This document shows, piece by piece, positions 8,322 through 19,100 of a stretch of 35,808 nt of DNA. Under the pieces are notes generated by a model that was not told the origin of the DNA, searched no databases, and saw nothing but the letters and a program-made list of their open reading frames with translations. How positions within the stretch are numbered: the first letter of the stretch is position 1; each line of letters begins with the position of its first letter. The DNA is taken from the NCBI RefSeq assembly GCF_005144475.1, contig NZ_SWJZ01000134.1, forward strand, positions 1 through 35,808. Direction: 5' to 3'. A program made the translations under genes and the position numbers. The DNA is from Rhodobacter capsulatus. Its GTDB lineage: Bacteria > Pseudomonadota > Alphaproteobacteria > Rhodobacterales > Rhodobacteraceae.

Positions 8322-9460
8322 TCGGCCAGACAGCGCAGAAAAAGCGCCGCCCCCACCGGGATCAGGCTGTCGGGGAAATCATAATCGGAATTGTGCAGCC
8401 GGGGGCTGTCTTCTCCCGCGCCCAGAAGCAGCATCGCCGCGGGCGCAAGCGCGCCGAAGCGGCCGAAATCCTCCGAGGCGCGCATCGGCACCTCGGTCTC
8501 GCCCTCGGGGATCGCCTCGGCCGCCAGCGCCGCGCGCAGCACCGCCACCGCCTCGGGCGCATTGGTGCAGGCGGTGAAAATGTCGTGCCAGGAGAGGCTT
8601 GCCTGCAGATCGCCCGCGGCCTGCGCCACCTCGGCCTCGGCCGCGTCGATCAGCGCCGCCATCCCGGCATCGGTCTGGCTGCGCAGGGTGGCCCAAAGCT
8701 CGGCCTCGGCGGGGGCGATGCCGAAGGCGGGCTCGCCCATCCGGGCATGGGTCACGGTGACCAGCGAAAACGCCGGATCGGTGACCGGACCGCCCCGGCC
8801 CAGCGCGGGCAGCCGGTCGATCAGCCGCGCCAGCGCCGGGCCCGGCGAAAGCCCCGTCTCGGGCTGCGCCGCATGCGCGGTGCGGCCGGTGAGCCGGATC
8901 TTCACCCCGCGCGAGGCGCAATTGGCGGGCCCGGGGCGCACGACGCCCTGCCCCAGCGCCAGCCCGGGGTAATTGTGCAAGGACAAGGCCAGATCGGGGC
9001 GGATCTCGGCAAAGCGCGGATCGGCGATCACCGCCGCCGCGCCCGAGCCGTCTTCCTCGGCGGGTTGAAACAGCAGCACGGCGCGGCCGCGTTTCGGTCT
9101 TTGCCGCGCCAGCCCCCGGGCGACGCCTGCCAGAATCGCCATATGGCCATCGTGGCCGCACAGATGCGCCTTGCCGGGAACCTGCGAACGATGCGCCACG
9201 GTCCCGGTCTCAAGGATCGGCAAGGCATCCAGTTCGCAGCGGATCAGCACCGTCGGCCCGGGGTCAGGGCCGTCCCAGATCGCCGCGACGCCATGGCCGC
9301 CCAGCCCGGTCAGAAGCCGGTCGGGCCGGGATTTCGCCAGTTCCGCCACCACCGCCCGCGCGGTCCCGGCCTCCTCGCCCGAGACCTCGGGGGCGCGGTG
9401 CAGCGCGTGGCGCCAGGCGGTCAGGTCGATCACGTCGGACTTGCTCAGCCGCGTCTGCAT
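8309..9460 (-). CDS. M20 family metallopeptidase / amidohydrolase
   Basis: A 383-residue M20D-type amidohydrolase (hippurate/indole-acetyl-amino-acid hydrolase group), predicted to cleave N-acyl amino acids with two metal ions. Metal and catalytic residues are in place: CELDALP (Asp about 78), CGHDGH (Cys101, His103), PAEEDGSG (Glu135/136), SLHNYPG (His about 164) and the late His in LHNSDYDFPD. The dimerisation insert TGRTAHAAQPETG is present. The ATG at 9460 overlaps the stop of the upstream DUF1489 gene. There is no signal peptide, so it is cytoplasmic. Substrate cannot be told from sequence. Confidence 0.92.
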   Translation of the reverse strand: MQTRLSKSDVIDLTAWRHALHRAPEVSGEEAGTARAVVAELAKSRPDRLLTGLGGHGVAAIWDGPDPGPTVLIRCELDALPILETGTVAHRSQVPGKAHLCGHDGHMAILAGVARGLARQRPKRGRAVLLFQPAEEDGSGAAAVIADPRFAEIRPDLALSLHNYPGLALGQGVVRPGPANCASRGVKIRLTGRTAHAAQPETGLSPGPALARLIDRLPALGRGGPVTDPAFSLVTVTHARMGEPAFGIAPAEAELWATLRSQTDAGMAALIDAAEAEVAQAAGDLQASLSWHDIFTACTNAPEAVAVLRAALAAEAIPEGETEVPMRASEDFGRFGALAPAAMLLLGAGEDSPRLHNSDYDFPDSLIPVGAALFLRCLADQLG

Positions 9461-9882
9461 CAGCGCAACCCGATCTCGGCCAAAGCCGCCTGCAGATCGC
9501 CGGGCAAGGGCTCTTCCTGCCCGCGCCCCACCGCAAGATCGCGCGGCGCCTCGGTCGCGGGAAAATAGCGCCAGCCCTGAAACGGCCGCCGCGGCACGGC
9601 ATCGGTGCGGATCACCGCCGGGTCGAGCACCAGCGCGCAGCGGGCGATGCCATCGGCGCCGGTCACCGGCTGCAGATCGAGAATCGGCTGCCGCGCCAGG
9701 ATCTGCCCCTTGATCACCCAGTAAAGCGAACCGCCCGCCAGAACTTCCTCGGCGCGCTTCGGCCACATCCGCGTCACGTGCCGCGCCGGGCCGGTGCCGA
9801 AATGCGCGCGCTGCCAGTCGATCAGATCCTCGACGCCCTCTGCGCCAACACAAAGCTTGAGGATATGCAGCGGTTGTGTCAT
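9460..9882 (-). CDS. DUF1489 family protein
   Basis: A 140-residue protein matching DUF1489, a small alphaproteobacterial family of unknown function. Features include MTQPLHILKLCVGAE at the start, WQRAHFGTGPARHVTRMWPKRA, the LAGGSLYWVIKGQILARQPI strand region and the C-terminal PRRPFQGWRYFP. Length is typical. The ATG at 9882 has AAGG just upstream; alternative starts further up lack a ribosome-binding site and extend into the shared promoter region. It is coupled to the M20 gene by an ATGA overlap and is divergent from nrdJ. Confidence 0.87.
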   Translation of the reverse strand: MTQPLHILKLCVGAEGVEDLIDWQRAHFGTGPARHVTRMWPKRAEEVLAGGSLYWVIKGQILARQPILDLQPVTGADGIARCALVLDPAVIRTDAVPRRPFQGWRYFPATEAPRDLAVGRGQEEPLPGDLQAALAEIGLR

Positions 9883-9957
9883 TGCCTTCTTTCCTGTCCC
9901 AAGCGCCTCGACCATTCGGTCAAAAACGCTACAAGTGGTCTTCCGTTTCCCGTCACA

Positions 9958-9973
9958 CCACAATATAGAGTGC
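9958..9973. promoter_or_regulatory. candidate NrdR box upstream of nrdJ
   Basis: The 16-mer CCACAATATAGAGTGC agrees at 13 of 16 positions with the NrdR-box consensus acaCwAtATaTwGtgt, including the central AtAT core and the flanking Ca/Gtg. NrdR represses ribonucleotide reductase genes. The site lies 33 bases upstream of the proposed nrdJ -35 box. NrdR usually binds two boxes; a convincing second box was not found, which lowers confidence. Confidence 0.5.
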
Positions 9974-10002
9974 GTCGCCCGAGGGCAACGCGGTTCACCC
10001 CG

Positions 10003-10034
10003 ACGTTGACCCCCTGCCCTCGTCAACGTATCTT
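10003..10034 (+). promoter_or_regulatory. nrdJ promoter with overlapping palindrome
   Basis: TTGACC (10006-10011) and TATCTT (10029-10034) form a sigma70-like promoter with an exact 17-bp spacer, placing the start of transcription near 10041 and giving a short leader. A perfect 8-bp inverted repeat, ACGTTGAC (10003-10010) and GTCAACGT (10022-10029), with 11 bases between arms, covers the -35 box and reaches the first base of the -10. Arm centres are 19 bp apart, about two helical turns, as expected for a dimeric repressor operator. Confidence 0.55.
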
Positions 10035-10076
10035 TAACCCTCTTTCCGCCCGCCGGTCGCTGCCAAAGGATGCCTC

Positions 10077-12341
10077 ATGACCCGTTTTGCCGCCCCCATC
10101 GCCGAACAGATCTGGGACATGAAATACCGGCTGAAAGATGCCGATGGCCTGCCGCTGGATGCTTCGGTCGAAGACAGCTGGCGCCGGGTGGCTCGCGATC
10201 TGGCCGCGGTCGAGGCCGATCCGGCAGCTTGGGAGCCGAAATTCTACGCCGCGCTGGAAGATTTCAAATTCCTGCCCGCGGGGCGGATTCTGGCGGGCGC
10301 GGGCACCGGCCGGGCGGTGACGCTGTTCAACTGCTTCGTCATGGGGACGATCCCCGATTCGATGGGCGGCATCTTCGACATGCTCAAGGAAGCCGCGCTG
10401 ACGATGCAGCAAGGCGGCGGCATCGGCTATGATTTCTCGACGATCCGGCCGCGCGGCGCGGCGGTGAAGGGGGTGGCGGCCGATGCCTCGGGGCCGCTCT
10501 CGTTCATGGATGTCTGGGATGCGATGTGCCGCACGATCATGTCGGCCGGCTCGCGCAGGGGCGCGATGATGGCGACGATGCGCTGCGACCACCCCGATAT
10601 CGAGGCCTTCATCACCGCGAAACAGGATTCCGCCCGGCTGCGGATGTTCAACCTGTCGGTGCTGATCACCGATGCCTTCATGGCGGCGGTGAAGGCCGAC
10701 GGGCCGTGGGAGCTGGTCTTTGAAGGCAAGGTCTATCACACGCTGAACGCCCGCGATCTGTGGAACAAGATCATGCGCGCGACCTATGATTTCGCTGAGC
10801 CGGGGGTGATCTTCATCGACCGGATCAACGCGATGAACAACCTCGCTTACCTTGAGCAGATCGCGGCGACGAACCCCTGTGGCGAGCAGCCCCTGCCGCC
10901 CTATGGCGCCTGTCTGCTCGGCTCGGTCAACCTGGCGCGGCTGGTCACGGCGCCCTTCACCGATCAGGCCCGGCTGGATCTGGCGGCGCTGGACGAACTG
11001 GTGCGGACCTCGGTGCGGATGATGGACAATGTCGTCGATGCCAGCCGTTTCCCGCTGCCGCAGCAGGAAGCAGAGGCGACGAACAAGCGCCGGATCGGGC
11101 TTGGGGTGACGGGTCTGGCCGATGCGCTTCTGATGCTCGGGCTGCGCTATGGCGACGACCGGGCGGCGGCGCAGACCGAAGCCTGGATGAAGGCGATCGC
11201 CCGGGCGGCCTATCTGGCCTCGGTCGATCTGGCCAAGGAAAAGGGCGCTTTCCCGCTCTTTGATGCGCAGAAATATCTGAGCAGCGGCAACATGGTGCAG
11301 ATGGACGAGGATGTCCGTCAGGCGATCGCCACGCATGGGATCCGCAATGCGCTTTTGACCTCGATCGCGCCCACCGGGACGATCTCGCTTTATGCGGGCA
11401 ACGTGTCGTCGGGCATCGAGCCGGTCTTTGCCTATGCCTATACGCGCAAGGTGCTGCAAAAGGACGGCTCGCGGACCGAGGAAGAGGTCGTCGATTACGC
11501 GGTGAAGCTGTGGCGCGACATGAAGGGCGACGTTGCCCTGCCCGATTATTTCGTCAACGCCCAGACGCTGGCGCCGATGGATCACGTCAAGATGCAGGCG
11601 GCGGCGCAGAAATGGATCGACTCGTCGATCTCGAAAACGATCAACTGCCCGGTGGATATCAGCTTCGACGATTTCAAGGACGTCTACATGGCGGCCTTTG
11701 AAAGCGGCTGCAAGGGCTGCACCACCTATCGCCCGAACGAGGTGACGGGATCGGTTTTGACAGTTTCCGAAACTTCGGAAAAGACGCCCGAGACCGACAG
11801 CGGCGCCGAGGTGGTCTATCTGACCGAACCGCTGGATCGGCCCCCGTCACTGGAGGGGGCGACCTACAAGCTGAAATGGCCCGGGTCGGAACATGCGATC
11901 TACATCACCGTGAACGATATCGTGCAGGGCGGGCACCGGCGTCCTTTCGAGGTTTTCATAAATTCCAAGAATATGGAACACTACGCCTGGACGGTGGCGC
12001 TGACGCGGATGATCTCGGCGGTGTTCCGGCGTGGCGGCGATGTCAGTTTCGTGGTGGGCGAGCTCAAGGCGGTCTTTGATCCGCGCGGCGGGGCCTGGAT
12101 GGGGGGGCAATACATCCCCTCGATCCTTGCGGCGATCGGCGGCGTGATCGAACGGCATCTGGTGGCGACGGGGTTCATCGCGGGCGAGGGCATGGGGCTG
12201 AAAAGCGACCCGCGTGCCGAGACCCTGGCGGTCGGCGACGCGCCCAGAGGCGAGGCCTGTCCGTCCTGCGGCAGCTACGCGATGCGCAAGGTGGAGGGAT
12301 GCATGACCTGCGCGGATTGCGGCCACAGCAAGTGCGGCTGA
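10077..12341 (+). CDS. nrdJ: adenosylcobalamin-dependent ribonucleotide reductase (class II)
   Basis: A 754-residue class II reductase that makes deoxyribonucleotides using adenosylcobalamin, oxygen-independently. Key residues are visible: Cys86 in FNCFVMG (first reducible cysteine), N266-P-C268-G-E270 (NPCGEQPL, with the thiyl-radical Cys268 and catalytic Asn and Glu), and the GCKGCTTYRP block (Cys545, Cys548). The C terminus is a cysteine cluster (728, 731, 742, 745, 748, 753) like a zinc ribbon with a terminal redox cysteine. There is no N-terminal ATP-cone, and the protein is shorter than the roughly 1000-1200-residue NrdJ forms. The ATG at 10077 has AAGGA six bases upstream. Sits beside an NrdR-box-like site and an operator-like palindrome. 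It is the last core-type gene before the island. Confidence 0.95.
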   Translation: MTRFAAPIAEQIWDMKYRLKDADGLPLDASVEDSWRRVARDLAAVEADPAAWEPKFYAALEDFKFLPAGRILAGAGTGRAVTLFNCFVMGTIPDSMGGIFDMLKEAALTMQQGGGIGYDFSTIRPRGAAVKGVAADASGPLSFMDVWDAMCRTIMSAGSRRGAMMATMRCDHPDIEAFITAKQDSARLRMFNLSVLITDAFMAAVKADGPWELVFEGKVYHTLNARDLWNKIMRATYDFAEPGVIFIDRINAMNNLAYLEQIAATNPCGEQPLPPYGACLLGSVNLARLVTAPFTDQARLDLAALDELVRTSVRMMDNVVDASRFPLPQQEAEATNKRRIGLGVTGLADALLMLGLRYGDDRAAAQTEAWMKAIARAAYLASVDLAKEKGAFPLFDAQKYLSSGNMVQMDEDVRQAIATHGIRNALLTSIAPTGTISLYAGNVSSGIEPVFAYAYTRKVLQKDGSRTEEEVVDYAVKLWRDMKGDVALPDYFVNAQTLAPMDHVKMQAAAQKWIDSSISKTINCPVDISFDDFKDVYMAAFESGCKGCTTYRPNEVTGSVLTVSETSEKTPETDSGAEVVYLTEPLDRPPSLEGATYKLKWPGSEHAIYITVNDIVQGGHRRPFEVFINSKNMEHYAWTVALTRMISAVFRRGGDVSFVVGELKAVFDPRGGAWMGGQYIPSILAAIGGVIERHLVATGFIAGEGMGLKSDPRAETLAVGDAPRGEACPSCGSYAMRKVEGCMTCADCGHSKCG

Positions 12342-12360
12342 GGGCAACGGCGGGTAGAGC

Positions 12361-12716
12361 AGTGTCCTGTCAGCCCAAATATTTCCTTTTTACACCCCAT
12401 ATTTTTCCTTTCGACAGGCAGCGTCTGGCCTTTCACGGAAAACGGGCGGAAATGCTTCGATTGGGCGGGTGAAACGGCTTGATATGAGGTGGCGGTGTGT
12501 TTCGAGCCACTTTTCAGTCTCTCTCGACGCAATCCTCTAGTGTCCTGTCAGCCCAAATATTTCCTTTTTATACCCCATATTTTTCCTTTCGACAGGCAGC
12601 GTCTGGCCTTTCACGGAAAACGGGCGGAAATGCTTCGATTGGGCGGGTGAAACGGCTCGATACGAGGTGACGGTGTGTCTCCAGCCACCTTCCAGGCTCT
12701 CTCGACGCAATCTTCC
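12361..12716. repeat. 178-bp tandem direct repeat, two copies
   Basis: Copy 1 is 12361-12538 and copy 2 is 12539-12716, abutting exactly. By eye they differ at about 11 of 178 positions, most differences clustered in the last 70 bases. Each copy begins AGTGTCCTGTCAG, and CCTGTC near the start is mirrored by GACAGG about 48 bases later, so each may form a long-range hairpin. Minus-strand open frames in both copies share a translated segment but have no ribosome-binding site or recognised family. The block sits exactly at the change from core to accessory genes and could mark recombination, a REP-like element or a mobile-element remnant. Confidence 0.88.
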
Positions 12717-13122
12717 AACGCGGCCACACAAGCGCGACACAGCAAGTGAGAGAGCGGCCCTTCATCCCCAATCGTGTGGAGCGCAGCTAGACTCTTGGCA
12801 CCGACGTGACGGGCGGTGAGCAGACCTTGATGTCGCGGCGTCGCGGCCGCGGCAATCAGCGACAGCGGACCTTCGCATCCCGCTCAGAGGGCTAAGCGAC
12901 GGGCAGAAAAAACGGACTTAGCTCCCGAAAGTAATCTTCTTACGCGCCCGGTGACCCGCTTCACCGATGGGCGGCATCCCCGCCCATCGGGATCCTCGAT
13001 GCGAGAGAACTTCGAAGCCGAGACGATCTTGCGCTTTGCCTGCTTATCCGTTCCACTCCGGAAAGTGCGGGTTTCCATAATCTATTTCCGCCGCTTCTCC
13101 TACTTAGAAGAGTTTCCCGCCT
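12717..13122. other. 406-base gene-free leader of the sacsin-like operon
   Basis: No convincing gene is present. It holds the hairpin 12964-12990, a weaker GCTAAG/CTTAGC inverted repeat near 12893-12922, and a possible -10 element CATAAT at 13076-13081 without a good -35 partner. The purine stretch AGAAGAG near 13107-13113 is the likely ribosome-binding site for the gene starting at 13123. The rest shows no recognised feature. Confidence 0.5.
12964..12990. promoter_or_regulatory. perfect 11-bp inverted repeat upstream of the sacsin-like gene
   Basis: CCGATGGGCGG (12964-12974) and CCGCCCATCGG (12980-12990) are exact reverse complements around a 5-base loop. The hairpin is very stable but has no U-tract on either strand, so it is more likely an operator, a transcript hairpin or an mRNA-stabilising element than a classical terminator. 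It lies 132 bases before the start of the 2469-residue ATPase gene. Confidence 0.6.
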
Positions 13123-16100
13123 ATGACGATGCTCCGCGACGAAAAGTCGATTATCGAGGACCTTCGGACCAACCTGAAGGAACGCTACCATTTCGAGGGC
13201 GGACGGACGCTCCTGCGAGAACTGCTGCAAAACGCGGATGATTCCGGTTCAGAGCAAGTCATGATCGCAGTCCAGCCCGGCTGGCCCGAGGCAGATCACC
13301 CGCTCCTGAGGGTTCCGGGGCTGATGGTCGCGAACGATGGCCGATATGACGCGGCATCAGCGCAAGGCATTGCGCGCTTCGGCGGCAGCATCAAGGCCAC
13401 CGACACCGCTGCCATCGGGCGGTTCGGAATGGGACAGAAGACAGCGTTCCACGTCTGCGATGCCTTCCTCGTTGTCTCTGATGGGCACGAAACCGAGGTG
13501 CCTTCCCTCGTGGTCAATCCCTATATCGTCATCGGTAAACCCGGTGATGCATGCGTCGAATGGAAAGCCGCGCTGACCACGCGGGACCGTGATCTGCTTC
13601 TGTCCAGTGGCCTCGCGGGCTCCGCCCGTCAGATGGTCCAATGGTATCCCCTCCGGAGCCCAACCCTCAAACCGAAGACGACCACCAGCGGCTTCCTACC
13701 CAAGTTCTACGACACAAGCTTGCTGGATGATGCCAGCGACCCGTTCTGGCTGTCTGGCATCGTTTCGCTGTTGCGTAACGTCCGGAAACTCGAAGTTATC
13801 GTGACCGATGGCACGTCCAGTGTCATTGACCGGGCCGCTTCCCCGCGCTTGCGCTTTGATCCTGCAACGCCGGGGCAGACGGATTTCGGTGGTCCGCTGT
13901 GCGCCGGAATCCGCAGCGTCGGCAAGGAAATGATGGCGCCGACGGATTTCGGCACCGATCTGACCGCCTCGGGAGCTTGGCCGGATATCCTCGACCGGCA
14001 GGACGATGCCATGGTTCCACAGAAGGCGTTGCCGCATGCTGCCGTGGTGCTTCTCGTTGATCCCGATGGGCAAGATGAACTCGACATCACGTGGTCCGTA
14101 TTCCTGCCGGTCGCGAGCGAAAGCGCGCCCCGCGTCGTCGGGACCGGACAGGTGCGGCTGTTCCTGCATGGCTACTTCTTCGTAACCAGCGGACGGGATG
14201 CTATCCTCGGTCATGACAAGGACACGCCGGACGACGTCAGCGCCGCATGGAACGCGCGGGTGCGCGACGAACTTGTGCTGCCTCTGCTGCCGAGTTTGTT
14301 GATGGATGCGCTCAAGTCAGACGCCTTGACCGAGATGAGGCTACAGGCAGTCGTATCCGGCTTGAATGCGTCCGGGCTCATAGGGAACCATCGCAATGCA
14401 ATCTCGTCGCGGCAGGTTCTGGCGCGGACCTTGAACGACCGAAAGATCGGCTGGACACTGAACGCGCCGAGTCTTCAATTCCGCGCACTGCCCGCGCCGG
14501 AAAACACCCGGCTTCCCCGGATCCTGGAACTGATTCCCGACCTCGAGCAACGTATGGCTGAGTGGAACCTTGTTCCAACAGTCGGGTCCAACGCAGTCCT
14601 GGCGCCAGTTGCTGCGGCCTGGCAGGACGAGGAACTTGCACAAATAGCCGGGCTCCTGACCGCCGCCGCATTTGGTCAAGGGGGAAAGCTCGCACGTTTC
14701 GGCGAATTCCTTGATTTTGCCCGCCGCGAGCGTCTGGACAAGTCGGCAGCGCTTGCCGCGCCTGTCCTGAGCCTGCTTCGCCAGGCGATGACAAAGCGTG
14801 ATGTCGATATGGCGCAGGGCGAACACATCCGGATGGTCCTCCACCATCTTCCGGACGGTTGCGTGGTGTCCATGCCACCCAGCGTGATGCGCAATAGCCA
14901 GATGCGCCGGACGCTGGCCTCGGTCGAGGCCGCACCGCTGTGTATTCACCAGGACTGGCGTCCGACAAGCTTCGGAGCCCGAAACCTGTCGCTGATCGAA
15001 GCGAAGGCCCTGTTGACGGCCCTGCAACCGCTGCTGAAGGACACCGCGACCGAGGACGCGGCCGCAACCGCCGCAATTGCCATCCTGAAGGCGATGGGAG
15101 ACAATTTGGCCGCGGCGCAGCGCGATCCGGAGTTCCGGACACTGCACATCGTCCGTGTCGACAAGGGGCTTGGCTTCCCGCGCAGTGCCAGCCTCGACGA
15201 CCTGTCGAAAGCAGCAAGCAGCGGGCGCCTTTTCGCGCATAACAACGAGAATCGGAAACTTGTCGAGCTGCTCGAAGGTGCGGCCCCGGGTGCCGGCGCC
15301 ATGATGATCAACTACGCCGAGGCTGCCCAGCTCCTGACCGAGGTCGGAGCTGGTCTGACCTATGCGAAAGATCCTTCCTACGAAACAGCGCGTCTTGCCG
15401 CCGAGGCAGATGCTTCGGGACCAGATGAAGCGCGTCTCGACCTGATGCACAAGCTCTGGAGCACCGAGAGCAGGTACCGCCCGTACCTGCGCGCGATCCT
15501 TGCCGGACGCCGCGAAGCCCGCTTCGACGACCGAGACCTGCTGTGGATCGAAGGAGGGAACGGCCAACTCGACGCCTTCGCCCGCACCCTTGTCGGTGGA
15601 GACGAAAAGACCATCCTGCTGACTTCAACCCTGCTGATGCGCATTGATGCCGAAAAACAGGGGCATCTTGGCGTCCGGAAGTTCGATGGCGCGACACTCG
15701 GCGAAAAGTTCCTGGCCAATCAGAGGCATATCGCAGCCACTCCGATTTCGCCCGAACTATTCTCGGCCTTCTTCACGGCGAATATTCCGGACGAAGATCT
15801 CGAACTTCTGCCGATCTTCGAGACAAAGCAGGGGCGCGTTGCTGCCGTGCATGGCTTTCGCCAGAACCCGGACCTATCCTTTCCGGACGGCATTGACGTG
15901 CCGATATTGCACGCCCCGTTCGGCATCGCGGCGCAGGAACAGTTTCGCCGGATCACCTCGGCGCGCATCTGGTCTGCGGAGCGGCAACTTGCCTTCCTGC
16001 TCGACCAACCCGAGCCTGAGAAACATGCTGCGCAAATCATTGCAGCCGTTCGGGATGGCAGGACAGCGGAAACGCTGCCCCTGCTTGCTGAGACGCAATG

Positions 16101-19100
16101 GCTCACCCTGATCGACGGGCGCACAGTCGCGCCCGCAGCCGTCATGGATCTACCTGGCTTGAATTCGGGCCTGCTCCCCTCAGACATGGCAACACGCGAG
16201 GATGTACCAGTCGGCCTGCTCGACGCGGACACCCTGCGTCTGCTGATGAAGGACGGTGTGCTGAAGGACACCGCCGCAAGCAAAAGTACCCTGCTGGAGC
16301 GTCTCTCTGAGGGAAGCCTCCCGTGCTGGATCGGCGAGCGGCCCGGTGACATCGCCGCTTACCTTCAATCCCTCGCAAGAGATGGCGCGGACCTAACCTT
16401 GCCGGGATGGCCCCTTCTGGCCTGGCTGTTGTCGGCGCCAGGCGCCGAGGCACAGACCATCGTGCGCGAGGTGCAGCAGCACGGGGCTCCTGAGCCTGAC
16501 CATTTCCATGGTTGGATGGATGCTCTCTCACGCATCGCCGCTTCAGGGAACCCGTCTGCCCGTGCCGTCTATGACTCGGGTTTCCGCTTTCTGGCGAGAA
16601 CGTCGAACGATCAGATCGGGAAAATCCTTTCCGGAACACGGGTGCCAACGCGCGACGGAACCTGGCGTGCCGCAGACGAGGTGGTCGCGCATGGCGGTGC
16701 CGTCGCCTTCGCGCATCGTCTTGACCCCGAATTGTCGCGGCTGCTCCCGCAATCGGCACAGGGTTCGGGTGACGACCCGCGAAAGCTTCGCCCAAGTGAC
16801 GCGCCCGCTGAACTGACGGAAAAGCAGTCCGCCGATAGCCTGAGGCCGATCCTCGCCCGTGCGAAAGTTGCCGTTCCCGCCGAGATGCTCGCCGTTCTGG
16901 TGTTCATGCTCGGTCGGTCGGATTGCTGGCGCGCGCTGATGCGTGAAGAGCTTGGGCTGGCCACCCCGGTGATCGAGGGGATCGAGCGCGATTTCGAGAA
17001 CCAGGTAGACACGGCGTATCGAAAAGGCAGCGACCAGAGCCTCATGGCCCGATCCGCCCGAATGCGAATCCAGTTCCGTCCGCGACGCGATCTGCAAGGT
17101 GAGGACGAGTTCATCAGCATCGCGGGAACACCCGTGATGCTCCCGCTCGGGGACGCGCAGCCATTGGAGATCGTCGGAACAATCCGCCAGAACTGGAAAA
17201 ACGAGCAAACCAAGGACCTGCATAACCTGACAAGGCGACGCGCTCTCGACGTCGTGTTGCCGGACGATGTGCGGCTGACGGACCGACATGTCACTGAATT
17301 CTGTCGAACCCTCGCCGAAGAATATGTCGGCAGTGTAAATGATCAACCCGAAGCACGCTCAGCTCTGGACGCGCTACTTGCGGGTCGTGCGCGGTTTGCC
17401 GAACATGTCGCGAGTGCGGTCAGGGCCGAAATCCGTGACCAGATGCCGAAGATCCTTGGCGAGATGAAGCCGAGGCCAAGCGGCACTCTGGAACGCGCGC
17501 GCAAGGACTACGAGGATGCCGTGCGCGGCGCTGGAGACGGTGTCGATGCCATCCGCCAGGGGCTCAAGGACCGGCTCTGGACGAAAGTCGATCAACCCGA
17601 GGGTCACACGGAATTGCTGGAACGCGTGCGGGCGCGGATTACAGAGGACGGATACGCCCCGGCACGAATCTTTTTCGAGCTTTTCCAGAACGCGGACGAC
17701 GCCTGGCAGCAAGATCCAGCCTGGAGCGATGCTCCCGGACAGTTCGAGCTGTCACGAGATCGCGGAACCACAACCATGACTCACTGGGGAAGGCTCATCA
17801 ACGTCGTCGGTGCAGGCAGTCACGGCGAACGCATGGGATGGCACCGCGACCTGTACCACATGCTCCTGCTCAACCTCAGTGACAAGGATCGCGCGGAGGC
17901 CGTGACCGGGAAGTTCGGCCTCGGCTTCAAGGCAGTACATCTGCTGGCAGATCAGGTCCGCATTGCCAGCCGACACGTCGCCTGCCACGTTCGCGGTGGG
18001 CTGCTACCCGATCCTTGGGATCAAGGAAAGGAGCGTTCATTTGATGCGACAAAGCAAGGCCGCCCCGCCACGATCATCGAATTCGATCAAAACGCGGGAC
18101 AGGACTACGACACGGCTTGGGACGCCTTCCGCCGGTCGGCGCGCTGGTTGCCCGCCATGGCGCGCGGCATACGGCAGGTCGATATCCGCAAGGAGGCTCT
18201 CGTCGAGACCTTCGGCGCTTCCTTCGAAGACACGGGAGCCGAGAACGTCCGCATTCTGACCTTGACCGGAACCGAAGCCGGCAAGGCGCTTGTCTTGGAC
18301 CTGGACGACGATACCACGCTGTTCCTGCCTCTCGGTCCCAACGGGCCGATCCCCCCCGCCAATGGAACACCCGGCCTGTGGTTGCTGGCACCGCTGGATG
18401 TCGACGCGCGCCCGCGCTGGCTGATGAACAGCCGCAGCTTTGCAGTTAACCCGGGCCGGGGGCACCTGCGGGGCACGTTGGACGAACGCAAGGCCCTCTT
18501 CCGCAAGCACGGCACCAGTCTCGCGCGCAGGCTCAAGGCTTTGGCAGCACTGCTTGAGAACGACTGGCCTGCGTTTGCCCTCAAGGCAGGACTATCCAAC
18601 CCGGACCCGAACGCAGGAAGAAGCCTGTTCTGGACCGCCCTCGCTGACAGCTTTACACCGGATCTGCGTCATGACCTGCTGGGGTCGCTCCACGTGGACG
18701 ACACCCGACCGCGTGACATCACCAATCAGGCCCCCGACGCCGCCAGGCTTGGTTGGGCGAGCCTGGTCTGCGATGCGCCCGTATTCCCAACAGGTCTCAC
18801 CGCCCCCTTTGAGCCCCTGTTGCAAGCCACGGAAGTCCTCTGGCAAGTGGCCGGCGTCATGGACTTGCCGGATGCCGCAGAGCGGCTTGCGGGCCATCCG
18901 GCAGCCCATCGATTGCTGTCGCGCAGCGTGTCGAGCAAGGCAGCCCGCACGCTCGAACAGATCGGCCTCCGGGTACCGAGTCCGCTGCATGGTGGTGGCC
19001 TTCTGGCGGAGGTCCTACGAGAGTCCTGCCGGATCGAGCCCGATCTGGCGACCTGGCTTGGCGGCATCCTGTCATCCGCGCGCATGGAACAAGGCGAGAG

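Noticed and set aside
9883-10076. Cobalamin riboswitch before nrdJ
   Set aside because: The leader from the proposed promoter is only about 36 bases and no B12-box-like sequence was seen.
12361-12716. CRISPR array
   Set aside because: Only two 178-bp units without spacers; too long for CRISPR repeats and no cas genes are present.
12275-12771. Small minus-strand open frames within the 178-bp repeats
   Set aside because: No ribosome-binding site, frames run into antisense of nrdJ or intergenic sequence; similarity between them simply reflects the DNA repeat.
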